A program made the translations under genes and the position numbers. A stretch of DNA of 25,776 nt from an uncultured Collinsella sp. (GTDB lineage Bacteria; Actinomycetota; Coriobacteriia; Coriobacteriales; Coriobacteriaceae): contig CAJMBB010000009.1 in assembly GCA_905211615.1 (NCBI GenBank), positions 1 through 25,776 of the forward strand. Direction: 5' to 3'. Numbering within the stretch: the stretch's first letter is position 1; each line of letters starts with the position of its first letter. This document shows, piece by piece, positions 16,564 to 23,202 of this stretch. A model generated the notes under the pieces. The model was given only the letters and a program-made list of their open reading frames with translations. It made no database searches and was not told where the DNA came from.

Positions 16564-17301
16564 CTAGGCAAGCGGATTCTTCTTTGCCACGCCATTTGCA
16601 CGAGGCAATGAGACGGATGCTGGATGACTCTTCTTAAGAACAATGAACTCCCTGTGACCCAAGCGTTCAGGCAAATCAATTGCGTCATTCAGAAGTAAAG
16701 TGAAGCCGCAAATCTTAGCTGCTGACATGCCGGAAGCAAGCTCCTCATCCGAAGGATTGCCCTTGGTTACAACAAATAGCCCTCCATCCTTCAGATACGG
16801 AGCGGCATACTCAACAAGAATCGGTAAAGGGGCCAGTGCGCGGGCAGTTACAACAGAGAACTGCTTCTTATGGCTTCGAGCATATTCTTCAAGACGATCA
16901 TGAACCGCATGAGCATGTTTCAATCCAAGAGCATGGACAAAGGAATTAACCGCATCAACCTTCTTGCCAACAGAGTCAATATAAGTAGCTTTACGATGCG
17001 TGGTTATGGTTAATGGAATACCAGGGAAGCCCGCACCTGTTCCCATATCGAGCAAAGCTCCCTCAGGAGCCTTGTTGATATAGGGGAGCAAAACAAGTGA
17101 GTCGAGGATATGAAGTACTGCAGCATCTTCTACGTTAAGAATACGGGTGAGATTGGTTGTCTTATTTGTTTCTAGAACCAAATCCAAATGCTGAATACAT
17201 TTCCTCAGCTCAACATCAGTTACGCTCAAGGAATACTCTTTGCAATAGGAAGTTAGACGACTCAACATCTCGTCAGCCTGCTGATCAGTAAGTACTAACA
17301 A
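16564..17301 (-). CDS. rsmG: 16S rRNA (guanine-N7)-methyltransferase RsmG (GidB)
   Basis: 245 residues from a TTG at 17301. I chose this start because AAAGGAG lies six bases upstream; the frame extends to a TTG at 17349, but those codons include the ribosome site. RsmG methylates N7 of G527 in 16S rRNA using SAM. The SAM motif LLDMGTGAGFPGIPL lies near residues 83-97, and VTARALAPLPILVEY is a family signature. It follows a strong terminator, so it needs its own promoter, which I could not identify securely. It is upstream of parA in the usual Gram-positive order. Confidence 0.9.
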   Translation of the reverse strand: MLVLTDQQADEMLSRLTSYCKEYSLSVTDVELRKCIQHLDLVLETNKTTNLTRILNVEDAAVLHILDSLVLLPYINKAPEGALLDMGTGAGFPGIPLTITTHRKATYIDSVGKKVDAVNSFVHALGLKHAHAVHDRLEEYARSHKKQFSVVTARALAPLPILVEYAAPYLKDGGLFVVTKGNPSDEELASGMSAAKICGFTLLLNDAIDLPERLGHREFIVLKKSHPASVSLPRANGVAKKNPLA

Positions 17302-17352
17302 CGAAAGCTCCTTTCTGACAAAAATCAGTGTATCGAGAACTTTTGACAAAAA

Positions 17353-17379
17353 AAGGGGACGTGGAAACCACGTCCCCTT
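17353..17379 (-). terminator. Terminator of the rpmH-to-jag operon
   Basis: A 12-bp perfect stem, AAGGGGACGTGG (17353-17364) with CCACGTCCCCTT (17368-17379), 3-base loop. On the minus strand it is followed by TTTTTTTGTC, a strong intrinsic terminator. It separates jag from rsmG. Confidence 0.93.
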
Positions 17380-17397
17380 AGCATAAGCTCGAGAAGA

Positions 17398-17967
17398 TTA
17401 TCGAGCAACAATCACCACATGGCGATCAGGGTCAGAACCATCAGAATGAGTATCGACGGCATCATTGCCACGAAGTGCAATGTGAACCAGTCGACGCTCG
17501 TAGGCATTCATGGGCGGAAGCGAAACACTCTTATGAGTGCGGATGGCACGCTCGGCAGCAGACTGAGCCATGGAAGCAACCTTGTCCTGACGGCGACTCT
17601 TGTATCCCTCTACGTCCACTACAACCGGATACCTAAAGCCAAGTTTGCGGCTCACCAGCAAAGAGAACATAACCTGAAGGGCATCAAGGGTGCGACCATG
17701 ACGGCCAATGAGAACAGCAAGGTCGGGAGCCGTTACATCCAAAATCAGCTCACCCTCGTCGCCCTCATACTCATCGATAGGAGAGTTGGCGGCATCGAAG
17801 TGCGAAAGGATGGAACGCAGGATGGAAATCGCAACATCGGCAATGGTGTCGAGCTCCTCATCGGTCAGCTCTTCACCAGCCTTGTAGCGCTGTGCAATCT
17901 CGGGATAATCGCCCGCGACCTGCGGGGCAACCTCCTCAAGCATATCCTCGATGATCTCTTCAGACAT
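17398..17967 (-). CDS. jag: RNA-binding protein Jag (KhpB/EloR-like)
   Basis: 189 residues from the ATG at 17967 (GGAG six bases upstream; the TTG at 17979 was rejected). A KH-II domain has LIGRHGRTLDALQ (about residues 81-93), then an R3H domain has MNAYERRLVHIAL and ends SDPDRHVVIVAR. In other Gram-positives KhpB/EloR binds RNA with KhpA and affects cell elongation. The Jag_N domain common in Firmicutes is replaced here by a short acidic, helical N-terminus. It is 44 bases after yidC, and the gap holds the TTAGGTACCTAA palindrome. Confidence 0.9.
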   Translation of the reverse strand: MSEEIIEDMLEEVAPQVAGDYPEIAQRYKAGEELTDEELDTIADVAISILRSILSHFDAANSPIDEYEGDEGELILDVTAPDLAVLIGRHGRTLDALQVMFSLLVSRKLGFRYPVVVDVEGYKSRRQDKVASMAQSAAERAIRTHKSVSLPPMNAYERRLVHIALRGNDAVDTHSDGSDPDRHVVIVAR

Positions 17968-17982
17968 AACGTACTCCAAAAG

Positions 17983-17994
17983 TTAGGTACCTAA
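17983..17994. repeat. Palindrome TTAGGTACCTAA, copy 2
   Basis: Perfect 12-bp palindrome between yidC and jag, just upstream of the jag ribosome site. Identical to the copy at 14479-14490. It could be a regulator operator; the half-sites TTAGGT/ACCTAA recall the ends of DtxR/IdeR boxes, but without the usual central bases. Confidence 0.6.
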
Positions 17995-18011
17995 ATAAGA
18001 TTGATATCCCG

Positions 18012-18782
18012 TTACTTCTTCTTGTGCGGGCGCGGCTTCTTCTCTCGACGAGTGACCTCAACCTGCAGCGGAGCGTTCTTAAGACGCTCCTCCTCATCGG
18101 CCTTCGCCTTGTCGATGACCTTCTGCGTCACAAAAATCTGCTGGATAACCTGCCAAGCATACGAGACGTCGTAGTACAGCAGAACACCAACGGGAAGGCT
18201 CCAGCCCATCCAAAGCATCATGACCGTCATGACAACGGCCATCATACGCATGCTCTGAGCCTGCTGGCCGGTCTGGTTGCGCGACATATAGAACTGCGGA
18301 ATCAGGGTCAGGACGGCGAACAGGATCAGGCAAACCAGCGCAGGCAGTGCAACCATAAAGCCATCGGCAAAGGAAGCGCTCGGCGTGGTGGTCAGGTCGG
18401 GCAGGATGTTGAAGAACGAGAACGTGCCCTCGTTAAAGTACTGCGGCAGGTTGCGCAGAAGCGTGAACAGGGCGATAAGGACGGGCATCTGAATCAGAAG
18501 CGGCAGGCAGCCGGCCAGCGGATTGAACTTGTTCTCGCTGTAGAACTTCTGCATCTCCTCGGCCTGACGCTGAGGATCGTCGGCGTAGCGCTCCTGGATT
18601 TCGAGCATCTTGGGCTGCAGCACCTGCATGCGAGCCGTCGACTTGGTCGACTTGAGCATGAGCGGCGTCAGCAGCAGACGGATGATGACCACCAGGATGA
18701 TGATGGACAGGCCCCAGTCGACCGCAAAGGTCTGGATGAGCTTGAGCAGCTCGAAAAGGATGTTAACGATCCAATCCCACAT
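18012..18782 (-). CDS. yidC: Membrane protein insertase YidC
   Basis: 256 residues. It inserts and folds membrane proteins alone or with SecYEG. It has five hydrophobic segments typical of the short Gram-positive form, a conserved Arg35 in the first helix (VVIIRLLLTPL) that sits in the hydrophilic groove, the cytoplasmic loop with ADDPQRQAEEMQKFY, and a strongly basic C-terminus (REKKPRPHKKK) that contacts ribosomes. Unlike Firmicutes homologues it has no lipobox or long signal peptide. The start is ATG at 18782, with GGAGGAA upstream. It lies between yidD and jag in the rpmH operon. Confidence 0.95.
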   Translation of the reverse strand: MWDWIVNILFELLKLIQTFAVDWGLSIIILVVIIRLLLTPLMLKSTKSTARMQVLQPKMLEIQERYADDPQRQAEEMQKFYSENKFNPLAGCLPLLIQMPVLIALFTLLRNLPQYFNEGTFSFFNILPDLTTTPSASFADGFMVALPALVCLILFAVLTLIPQFYMSRNQTGQQAQSMRMMAVVMTVMMLWMGWSLPVGVLLYYDVSYAWQVIQQIFVTQKVIDKAKADEEERLKNAPLQVEVTRREKKPRPHKKK

Positions 18783-18811
18783 GTAAGTTTTCCTCCGATA
18801 GCGAGTGCCCG

Positions 18812-19036
18812 CTAAGGCACAGGGTCATAACCGCCGACGTGCAGGGGATTGCAGCGAGCGATGCGCCTCACGGCAAGCCAGCAGCCTCTCAAAAAACCGT
18901 ACTTCTCAATCGCCTGGATGGCGTATTGCGAGCACGTTGGGTAATAAATGCACGCGTCAGGCAATAAGGGCGAAATAACCTGTTGATATATGCGAATAGG
19001 AGCGATGGCAACACGTCGCAAAACGTGATTGCTCAT
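18812..19036 (-). CDS. yidD: Membrane-insertion efficiency factor YidD
   Basis: 74 residues, normal for YidD, a small protein that helps membrane-protein insertion by YidC. Diagnostic motif CIYYPTCSQYA (Cys29, Cys35), then KYGFLRGCWLAVRRIARCNP and the end HVGGYDPVP. The N-terminus is amphipathic. Its ATG overlaps the rnpA stop (ATGA), and GGGGAGGAG immediately precedes it, so it is coupled to rnpA. Confidence 0.95.
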   Translation of the reverse strand: MSNHVLRRVAIAPIRIYQQVISPLLPDACIYYPTCSQYAIQAIEKYGFLRGCWLAVRRIARCNPLHVGGYDPVP

Positions 19037-19371
19037 CGCTCCTCCCCGGCAACGCCGGCGCGTTTCATAAGCGAACGCAACGCCTTGTCCATCTCCTGCG
19101 GCGAGGAAACCCTCGTCTTGGGAGTTGCGAACAAGATGATGTCATAACCCGCAACGGGAAATCCGCAGCTGCGGGCGGCCTCGCGCATCACACGCTTAGA
19201 TCGGTTGCGCACGACGGCACAACCGAGTCGCTTAGCACCAACGAAGGCGACCCTTCCGGAGTCGCCTTCGCCAACCGATTCACATATGGTCATTCGAATC
19301 AGAGGGTGATTGAAACGACGCCCCTGACTGAACACATGCTCGAAATCTTGCCGAGACTTAATAGTCTTCAT
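19033..19371 (-). CDS. rnpA: Ribonuclease P protein component
   Basis: 112 residues. Protein subunit of RNase P, which removes tRNA 5' leaders. The RNR signature is VVRNRSKRVMREAAR (Arg55, Asn56, Arg57), and the N-terminal MKTIKSRQDFEHVFSQG is typical. The 22-base gap after rpmH holds no clear ribosome site, so translation may depend on reinitiation after rpmH. It overlaps yidD by 4 bases. Confidence 0.93.
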   Translation of the reverse strand: MKTIKSRQDFEHVFSQGRRFNHPLIRMTICESVGEGDSGRVAFVGAKRLGCAVVRNRSKRVMREAARSCGFPVAGYDIILFATPKTRVSSPQEMDKALRSLMKRAGVAGEER

Positions 19372-19391
19372 GCGAGATGTGTGTATCGCTG

Positions 19392-19526
19392 CTAGACAGT
19401 GAGACGCTTGCGGCCCTTGGCGCGACGACGGGCGAGCACGGCACGACCACCCTTAGTGGCCATACGGGCACGGAAGCCATGGGTCTTGGCACGCTTACGC
19501 TTATTAGGCTGATACGTACGCTTCAT
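19392..19526 (-). CDS. rpmH: 50S ribosomal protein L34
   Basis: 44 residues, exactly the family size: MKRTYQPNKRKRAKTHGF... ending GRKRLTV. The start is ATG at 19526, preceded by AGGAGGAACTTAAG; a longer frame to 19586 is not supported. First gene of the rpmH-rnpA-yidD-yidC-jag operon, and the leftmost element of the origin divergence. Confidence 0.97.
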   Translation of the reverse strand: MKRTYQPNKRKRAKTHGFRARMATKGGRAVLARRRAKGRKRLTV

Positions 19527-19554
19527 CTTAAGTTCCTCCTGCTGCATTTCGAGT

Positions 19555-19572
19555 GTCCGCGGGGGCGCGGAC
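19555..19572 (-). promoter_or_regulatory. Hairpin in the rpmH leader
   Basis: GTCCGCG (19555-19561) and CGCGGAC (19566-19572) form a 7-bp GC-rich stem with a 4-base loop. It lies between the rpmH promoter and its ribosome site. It has no T run, so it is a leader stem rather than a terminator. Confidence 0.45.
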
Positions 19573-19598
19573 GCAGATATAGACACGTGAGCTTGAAG

Positions 19599-19628
19599 AT
19601 TGTAGGGAAATCAATGTTCAAATGTCAA
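19599..19628 (-). promoter_or_regulatory. Strong rpmH operon promoter
   Basis: On the minus strand, TTGACA (19623-19628) and TACAAT (19599-19604) are separated by 18 bases: a near-consensus housekeeping promoter. It gives a leader of about 65 bases before the rpmH start. Confidence 0.88.
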
Positions 19629-19723
19629 GAAATCAAAGGTAAAAGGTTGCGCAGTTCACACGGTTCCCCCATAAGCCGAGCTCGATTTAGCGGTGTATGG
19701 CAACTTTTCACGATATTTCATCG

Positions 19724-19737
19724 AGTTTTCAACAGGT
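19724..19737 (+). other. DnaA-box-like element, left copy 1
   Basis: AGTTTTCAACAGGT, identical to 19777-19790 and to the reverse strand of 22977-22990. It contains the 9-mer TTTTCAACA (19726-19734). Confidence 0.65.
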
Positions 19738-19776
19738 CATGTTGGCAATGTTGAGAACTTTTCGCCCGTTTTCCAA

Positions 19777-19790
19777 AGTTTTCAACAGGT
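19777..19790 (+). other. DnaA-box-like element, left copy 2
   Basis: AGTTTTCAACAGGT, same orientation as the copy 53 bp upstream, which is about five helical turns and would place both on one DNA face. Confidence 0.65.
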
Positions 19791-19871
19791 TTTGAAAAGT
19801 TGTCGAAAGATGAGAAACATTGCACAGTGAGCTACTATTTGTTCGAAACCTTATGAAAGATTGCGAGCGGC

Positions 19872-21224
19872 ATGTCTGACGACTTTTACACCATGGTCGA
19901 TTCCGGAGACCCGGCACCCGACAACGAGCACATCACCGGCGTGCGCGAAGAGCGTGAGGAAGGCGAGCAGACGACCACGCAGGCGCCAAAAGCCATGTAC
20001 GCCGCGCGCATCGCCGTCTATGACGACATGCTGTCGACACCGCGGGTGATCGTCATTGATCCGCAAGATGTCCGCACGTATTTGGAAGAGACGACCAACA
20101 CCGTCTACCAGTGCATGAAAGAACAAGGTGGCCATATCTCGCTCATGGTCATCCGCGAGATTGTCGAAAACTTTATCCACGCACACTTTGCCGAGCCCAT
20201 CATCTCGATTCTGGACGGCGGAGACACCATCCGCTTTGCTGACCAAGGACCCGGCATCGACGACAAGGAACGTGCTTTCGACTTTGGCGTTACCAGCGCA
20301 AACAGCAAGATGAAGCGCTATATCCGTGGAACCGGAGCAGGGTTTCCCATGGTGCAGGAGTATTTGGAAAACGCCGGCGGTGCCGTATCCATCGAGGACA
20401 ACATGGGCAACGGCACCGTGGTTACGGTAAGCCTGAACCCTAAACGCGTGCAGGAAATCGAGCGTGCCGGCGGACGCGGCGCTGCCGTGCGGCCCGAGAC
20501 GGAACAGCCCACATATCCCCTGCCGGGAGCTTTTGCGCAGCAGCCCATGGCAGCGCAGCAGATGCAGCCCCCCGTGGGACAGATGCAGCAGCCCGGAATG
20601 CTACCTACACAAGAACCCCGGGCGGCATCGATGTCGATGCCGACAAACACGCCAGAGACCATGCCGCTGGCGGATCAGGATGCAGCAGCAATGCAGCAGG
20701 CGACGGGGGCGCCGGGTGGCCAGCAAATGGGCTATCAGCCGTACCAACAGGGATATCCATATCAGCAGATGCCGCCACTGGGGTATGGCCAGCAGTTCCC
20801 GCAGCAGTACCAGCAGGGATATCAGCAGCCGTACCAGCAGATGGCGCAGCAGCAGTACAACCCCTGGGCCCAGCAGATGCCTCCGCAGCCTTACCAACAG
20901 TGGCCTCAAAGTTTTCAACAGCAAATGCCGCCGATGCAGAGTTCTCAACAACCAGCAGCTCAAATGATGTATCCTAATGCAGCAAATCAGTATGCGCAGC
21001 CACAACCGGACGTGTTCGTAAGCGATCGCGGCAACGCCGCGCTGGGCTATCTGGCGCAAAATCAAGCGTGCGGTGCAACCGATCTGGCGAGGGCGTTTGG
21101 AAACTCGGCCCCCACTTGGTCACGCACGCTCAATGACTTGGCGCAGGCCGGCTTGGTCATCAAGCATGGCCAGAAATACCATCTGACCGAACTCGGCGCC
21201 GCTCGCGTGCGAGCTCAGAGCTAA
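19872..21224 (+). CDS. GHKL ATPase with Gln-rich linker and C-terminal winged helix, upstream of dnaA
   Basis: 450 residues. About 65-190 is a GHKL (histidine-kinase-like) ATP-binding fold: N box REIVENFIHAHF (Glu96, Asn100), G1 box ADQGPGID (Asp124), G2 box GTGAGFPMVQ (153-162) and GNGTVVTVSL. There is no phosphoacceptor His domain or membrane segment, so it is not a standard sensor kinase; the fold is also shared by SpoIIAB-type anti-sigma factors. Residues about 200-380 are a Gln/Pro/Met/Tyr-rich low-complexity linker. Residues about 385-450 form a MarR-like winged helix (LGYLAQNQACGATDLARAF, then TWSRTLNDLAQAGLVIKHG). It ends 15 bases before the dnaA GTG, so dnaA is probably in its transcript. 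The ribosome site is weak. Function unknown: an ATP-responsive DNA-binding regulator of dnaA or of the origin is my inference. Confidence 0.85.
   Translation: MSDDFYTMVDSGDPAPDNEHITGVREEREEGEQTTTQAPKAMYAARIAVYDDMLSTPRVIVIDPQDVRTYLEETTNTVYQCMKEQGGHISLMVIREIVENFIHAHFAEPIISILDGGDTIRFADQGPGIDDKERAFDFGVTSANSKMKRYIRGTGAGFPMVQEYLENAGGAVSIEDNMGNGTVVTVSLNPKRVQEIERAGGRGAAVRPETEQPTYPLPGAFAQQPMAAQQMQPPVGQMQQPGMLPTQEPRAASMSMPTNTPETMPLADQDAAAMQQATGAPGGQQMGYQPYQQGYPYQQMPPLGYGQQFPQQYQQGYQQPYQQMAQQQYNPWAQQMPPQPYQQWPQSFQQQMPPMQSSQQPAAQMMYPNAANQYAQPQPDVFVSDRGNAALGYLAQNQACGATDLARAFGNSAPTWSRTLNDLAQAGLVIKHGQKYHLTELGAARVRAQS
20910..20921 (+). other. DnaA-box-like element inside the ATPase gene
   Basis: AGTTTTCAACAG lies in the Gln-rich linker coding region and matches 12 of the 14 bases of the intergenic elements. 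A weaker TTCTCAACA follows at 20942-20950. Around it the Gln codons switch from mostly CAG to CAA. Confidence 0.45.
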
Positions 21225-21239
21225 AGAACGGGAGAGACA

Positions 21240-22964
21240 GTGGACGAGGAAGCAAGCATCATCCTGGGGGATGCCATCGCCTTTTGCCAGCGCGACGGCC
21301 AAGATGCACGCCTCATCAACATGCTGGGGCAATCGCGCGCCATAAGCCTGACCGAAGATACGCTCACGATCGAGGCACCCTCGCGCTTTGCCATCGCGCA
21401 GCTCAAAAAGCATCAGCCGACTATTGAGGCCTATCTGGAAGAAATCGCCTTTGCACCGATTGCGCTCGACATCGTGGCACCGCAAGGAGCCGTGGCGGAA
21501 TCCGCTGCCGCGACGGCGCCCGCCGCGGCTCCCGCTGCTTCCCCGGCGGCGCCGGCCTCCGCAGGCGACGTGCCGGCAATCAAGCACCAGCACAGCGATG
21601 TTTCCCGTGAAACCATGGCACCGTTGCCGACCGCGGCGGCGACGTCAACGAACGCACCCGTCACGCACATGCCCATCGCTCACGACGCAGCGGCGGGCGC
21701 AGATTCGGGCATCGCAATCAAGAACACGCTCTCGGCCGATGATTTTCGTCGCATGATGAACCAGATGAAGGGCGGAGCGCCGACTAAGTCCACGCAAGCC
21801 GCGACCCCCGCTTCACCCATGCCAGCACCGACTGTACTGGCCGAGCAGAATACGGATGGAGCCCCGCTCGCCGCGAACTCAAAATTTACCTTTGAGAACT
21901 TTGTCTACGGCCCCGAGAACAGCCATGCCTATCGCTCGGCACTCAAGTTTGCCGCCCTCGCGGACGAGCGCGGCACGTGCACATCACTGTTCATCTACGG
22001 CAAATCGGGCCTGGGCAAGACGCACCTGCTGCTTGCCATCAAAAACGAGCTCGCCGAGAAGTCGCCCGAGATCAAGGTCAAGTATGCCAACTCCCAGGCA
22101 TATCTGGACGACCTGATGACCGAGTTCGACCGCCAAAAGAAGAGCAACGCCCCCATCATGCAGGCGTACCACGGCGTGGACGTGCTCATCATCGATGACA
22201 TCCAAAACATCATCGGCAAACGCGCGAGCGTGGACTACTTTTTCCAGCTCATGGACGAGTTCATCCGCAACAACAAGAAGGTCGTCATCGCGGCAGACCG
22301 TGCCCCCAAGGACCTGAGCATGGACGAGCGTCTGACCAGCCGCTTCAACGCCGGCATGCTCTGCCTGGTCGCAGAGCCCAGCTACGAGATGAAATACAAG
22401 ATCTTGCAGCGCTATTACGAGAACGCCATAGTCGCCGCTCCCGAGGCAGGCGACGACTCGCTGCTGGCGGCCTATGGGGGCGACGGTGGGCACCTGACCG
22501 ACGAGCACTTTAAACACATGGCCGAGGTCTCGGGCACCAACATCCGCGAACTCGAGAGCTTTTGCGAGCGCTGCGCCGGCGAGGCGGGCGACCGCGAGCG
22601 CGAGGGCGGGGAGCTCACCTTTGACGATATCGACGCCATCGCCAGCCAGTACTTCGATACATCGTCCAAAAAGATCAACGTCCAGACGGTTCAGTCTGTC
22701 ATCGAAGAGCAGTACGGCGTGACGCACGAGGAGCTCATCGGCCCGCGTCGCAACGCCAATATCGCCAAAGCACGCCACATTGCCATCTACCTGGCCATCG
22801 AGATGTGCGAGATGACGACCACGGCGGTGGGTGCCGAATTTGGCAACCGCAACCACTCGACCGTCAGCACGAGCTACAAAAAGGTCCAGAAGATGATCCA
22901 GGAAGACCGCACCGTCACCGAAGACCTCAAGTCGCTGCGCGATAAAATTACACTGCGCTCGTAG
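21240..22964 (+). CDS. dnaA: Chromosomal replication initiator DnaA
   Basis: 574 residues, longer than usual because of an Ala/Pro-rich domain II. Start is GTG at 21240 with GGGAG upstream. Domain I is about 1-80, domain II linker about 81-213, and the AAA+ domain III has Walker A GKSGLGKT (254-261), Walker B LIIDDIQ (Asp319-320) and the SRF arginine (Arg368). Domain IV (about 480-574) is a helix-turn-helix with a conserved Arg (512), but the recognition signature is FGNRNHSTV (Asn538, His539, Ser540) instead of the common FGxRDHTTV. In E. coli the Asp and first Thr of that motif contact bases in the DnaA box. It sits between two origin segments with non-canonical boxes. Domain II codes for a parS-like site at 21599-21614. 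Confidence 0.96.
   Translation: MDEEASIILGDAIAFCQRDGQDARLINMLGQSRAISLTEDTLTIEAPSRFAIAQLKKHQPTIEAYLEEIAFAPIALDIVAPQGAVAESAAATAPAAAPAASPAAPASAGDVPAIKHQHSDVSRETMAPLPTAAATSTNAPVTHMPIAHDAAAGADSGIAIKNTLSADDFRRMMNQMKGGAPTKSTQAATPASPMPAPTVLAEQNTDGAPLAANSKFTFENFVYGPENSHAYRSALKFAALADERGTCTSLFIYGKSGLGKTHLLLAIKNELAEKSPEIKVKYANSQAYLDDLMTEFDRQKKSNAPIMQAYHGVDVLIIDDIQNIIGKRASVDYFFQLMDEFIRNNKKVVIAADRAPKDLSMDERLTSRFNAGMLCLVAEPSYEMKYKILQRYYENAIVAAPEAGDDSLLAAYGGDGGHLTDEHFKHMAEVSGTNIRELESFCERCAGEAGDREREGGELTFDDIDAIASQYFDTSSKKINVQTVQSVIEEQYGVTHEELIGPRRNANIAKARHIAIYLAIEMCEMTTTAVGAEFGNRNHSTVSTSYKKVQKMIQEDRTVTEDLKSLRDKITLRS
21599..21614. other. parS-like site inside dnaA
   Basis: TGTTTCCCGTGAAACC matches the parS consensus at 14 of 16 positions. 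It encodes DVSRET in the fast-evolving domain II linker, where sequence is otherwise loosely constrained. Confidence 0.5.
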
Positions 22965-22976
22965 GGAAATAGAGAC

Positions 22977-22990
22977 ACCTGTTGAAAACT
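22977..22990 (-). other. DnaA-box-like element, right copy
   Basis: Reverse-strand AGTTTTCAACAGGT, identical over 14 bases to the two left-segment copies, about 3.2 kb away. Confidence 0.65.
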
Positions 22991-23155
22991 TGTCGAAACC
23001 ACGGGCATAAGGTGTCTAAAACCCAACCCGCGGTGATGAAAAGTTTTGCGCAGGTTTTGAACGTGGAAAACCACCCCTGTTGTACACAGGTTGCTGTCGA
23101 TTCTCTTTCTGGGTCTGACCTGCGTCTTTGGGAGTAATCAACAGTTTCGTCAGTG

Positions 23156-23170
23156 CTATTACTATTATTA
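23156..23170 (-). other. Candidate DnaA-trio element
   Basis: The plus strand reads CTA TTA CTA TTA TTA, so the minus strand has five in-phase 5'-TA(A/G)-3' trinucleotides. That is the DnaA-trio repeat (3'-(G/A)AT-5') that guides DnaA onto single-stranded DNA in B. subtilis. The trios begin 12 bases after the box-like TAATCAACA and run into an AT-rich tract, the same geometry as in the Bacillus unwinding system. Confidence 0.6.
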
Positions 23171-23202
23171 AGATATTTATATCTATAGAAAGGTATTAAA
23201 AG

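Larger units (their letters stand above)
19587..19871. other. Left non-coding part of oriC with DnaA-box-like elements
   Basis: This stretch separates the divergent rpmH operon and the ATPase-dnaA genes. Beyond the rpmH promoter it holds two identical AGTTTTCAACAGGT elements 53 bp apart (19724 and 19777), an inverted TTCTCAACA (19749-19757, minus) and TTTTCCAAA (19769-19777). The box-like core TTTTCAACA differs from E. coli TTATCCACA at positions 3 and 6. No clear promoter for the ATPase gene was found; TACTAT near 19834 is a weak -10. Confidence 0.75.
22965..23202. other. Right non-coding part of oriC, between dnaA and dnaN
   Basis: 238 bases without a gene. Holds an inverted AGTTTTCAACAGGT (22977-22990, minus), TTTTCCACG (23062-23070, minus), TTGTACACA followed by GG (23080-23088, plus), TAATCAACA (23135-23143), a CTA/TTA triplet run (23156-23170) and then an AT-rich tract to the dnaN ribosome site. 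This is the arrangement expected of the unwinding part of a bipartite origin such as that of Bacillus subtilis. Confidence 0.8.

Noticed and set aside
20700..20960. CAG-rich repeats as a CRISPR-like or tandem-repeat array
   Set aside because: They are irregular Gln/Pro/Tyr codons in an open frame with no constant repeat-spacer unit.
21984..22856. 290-residue minus-strand open frame
   Set aside because: Antisense to the AAA+ domain of dnaA; no motif.
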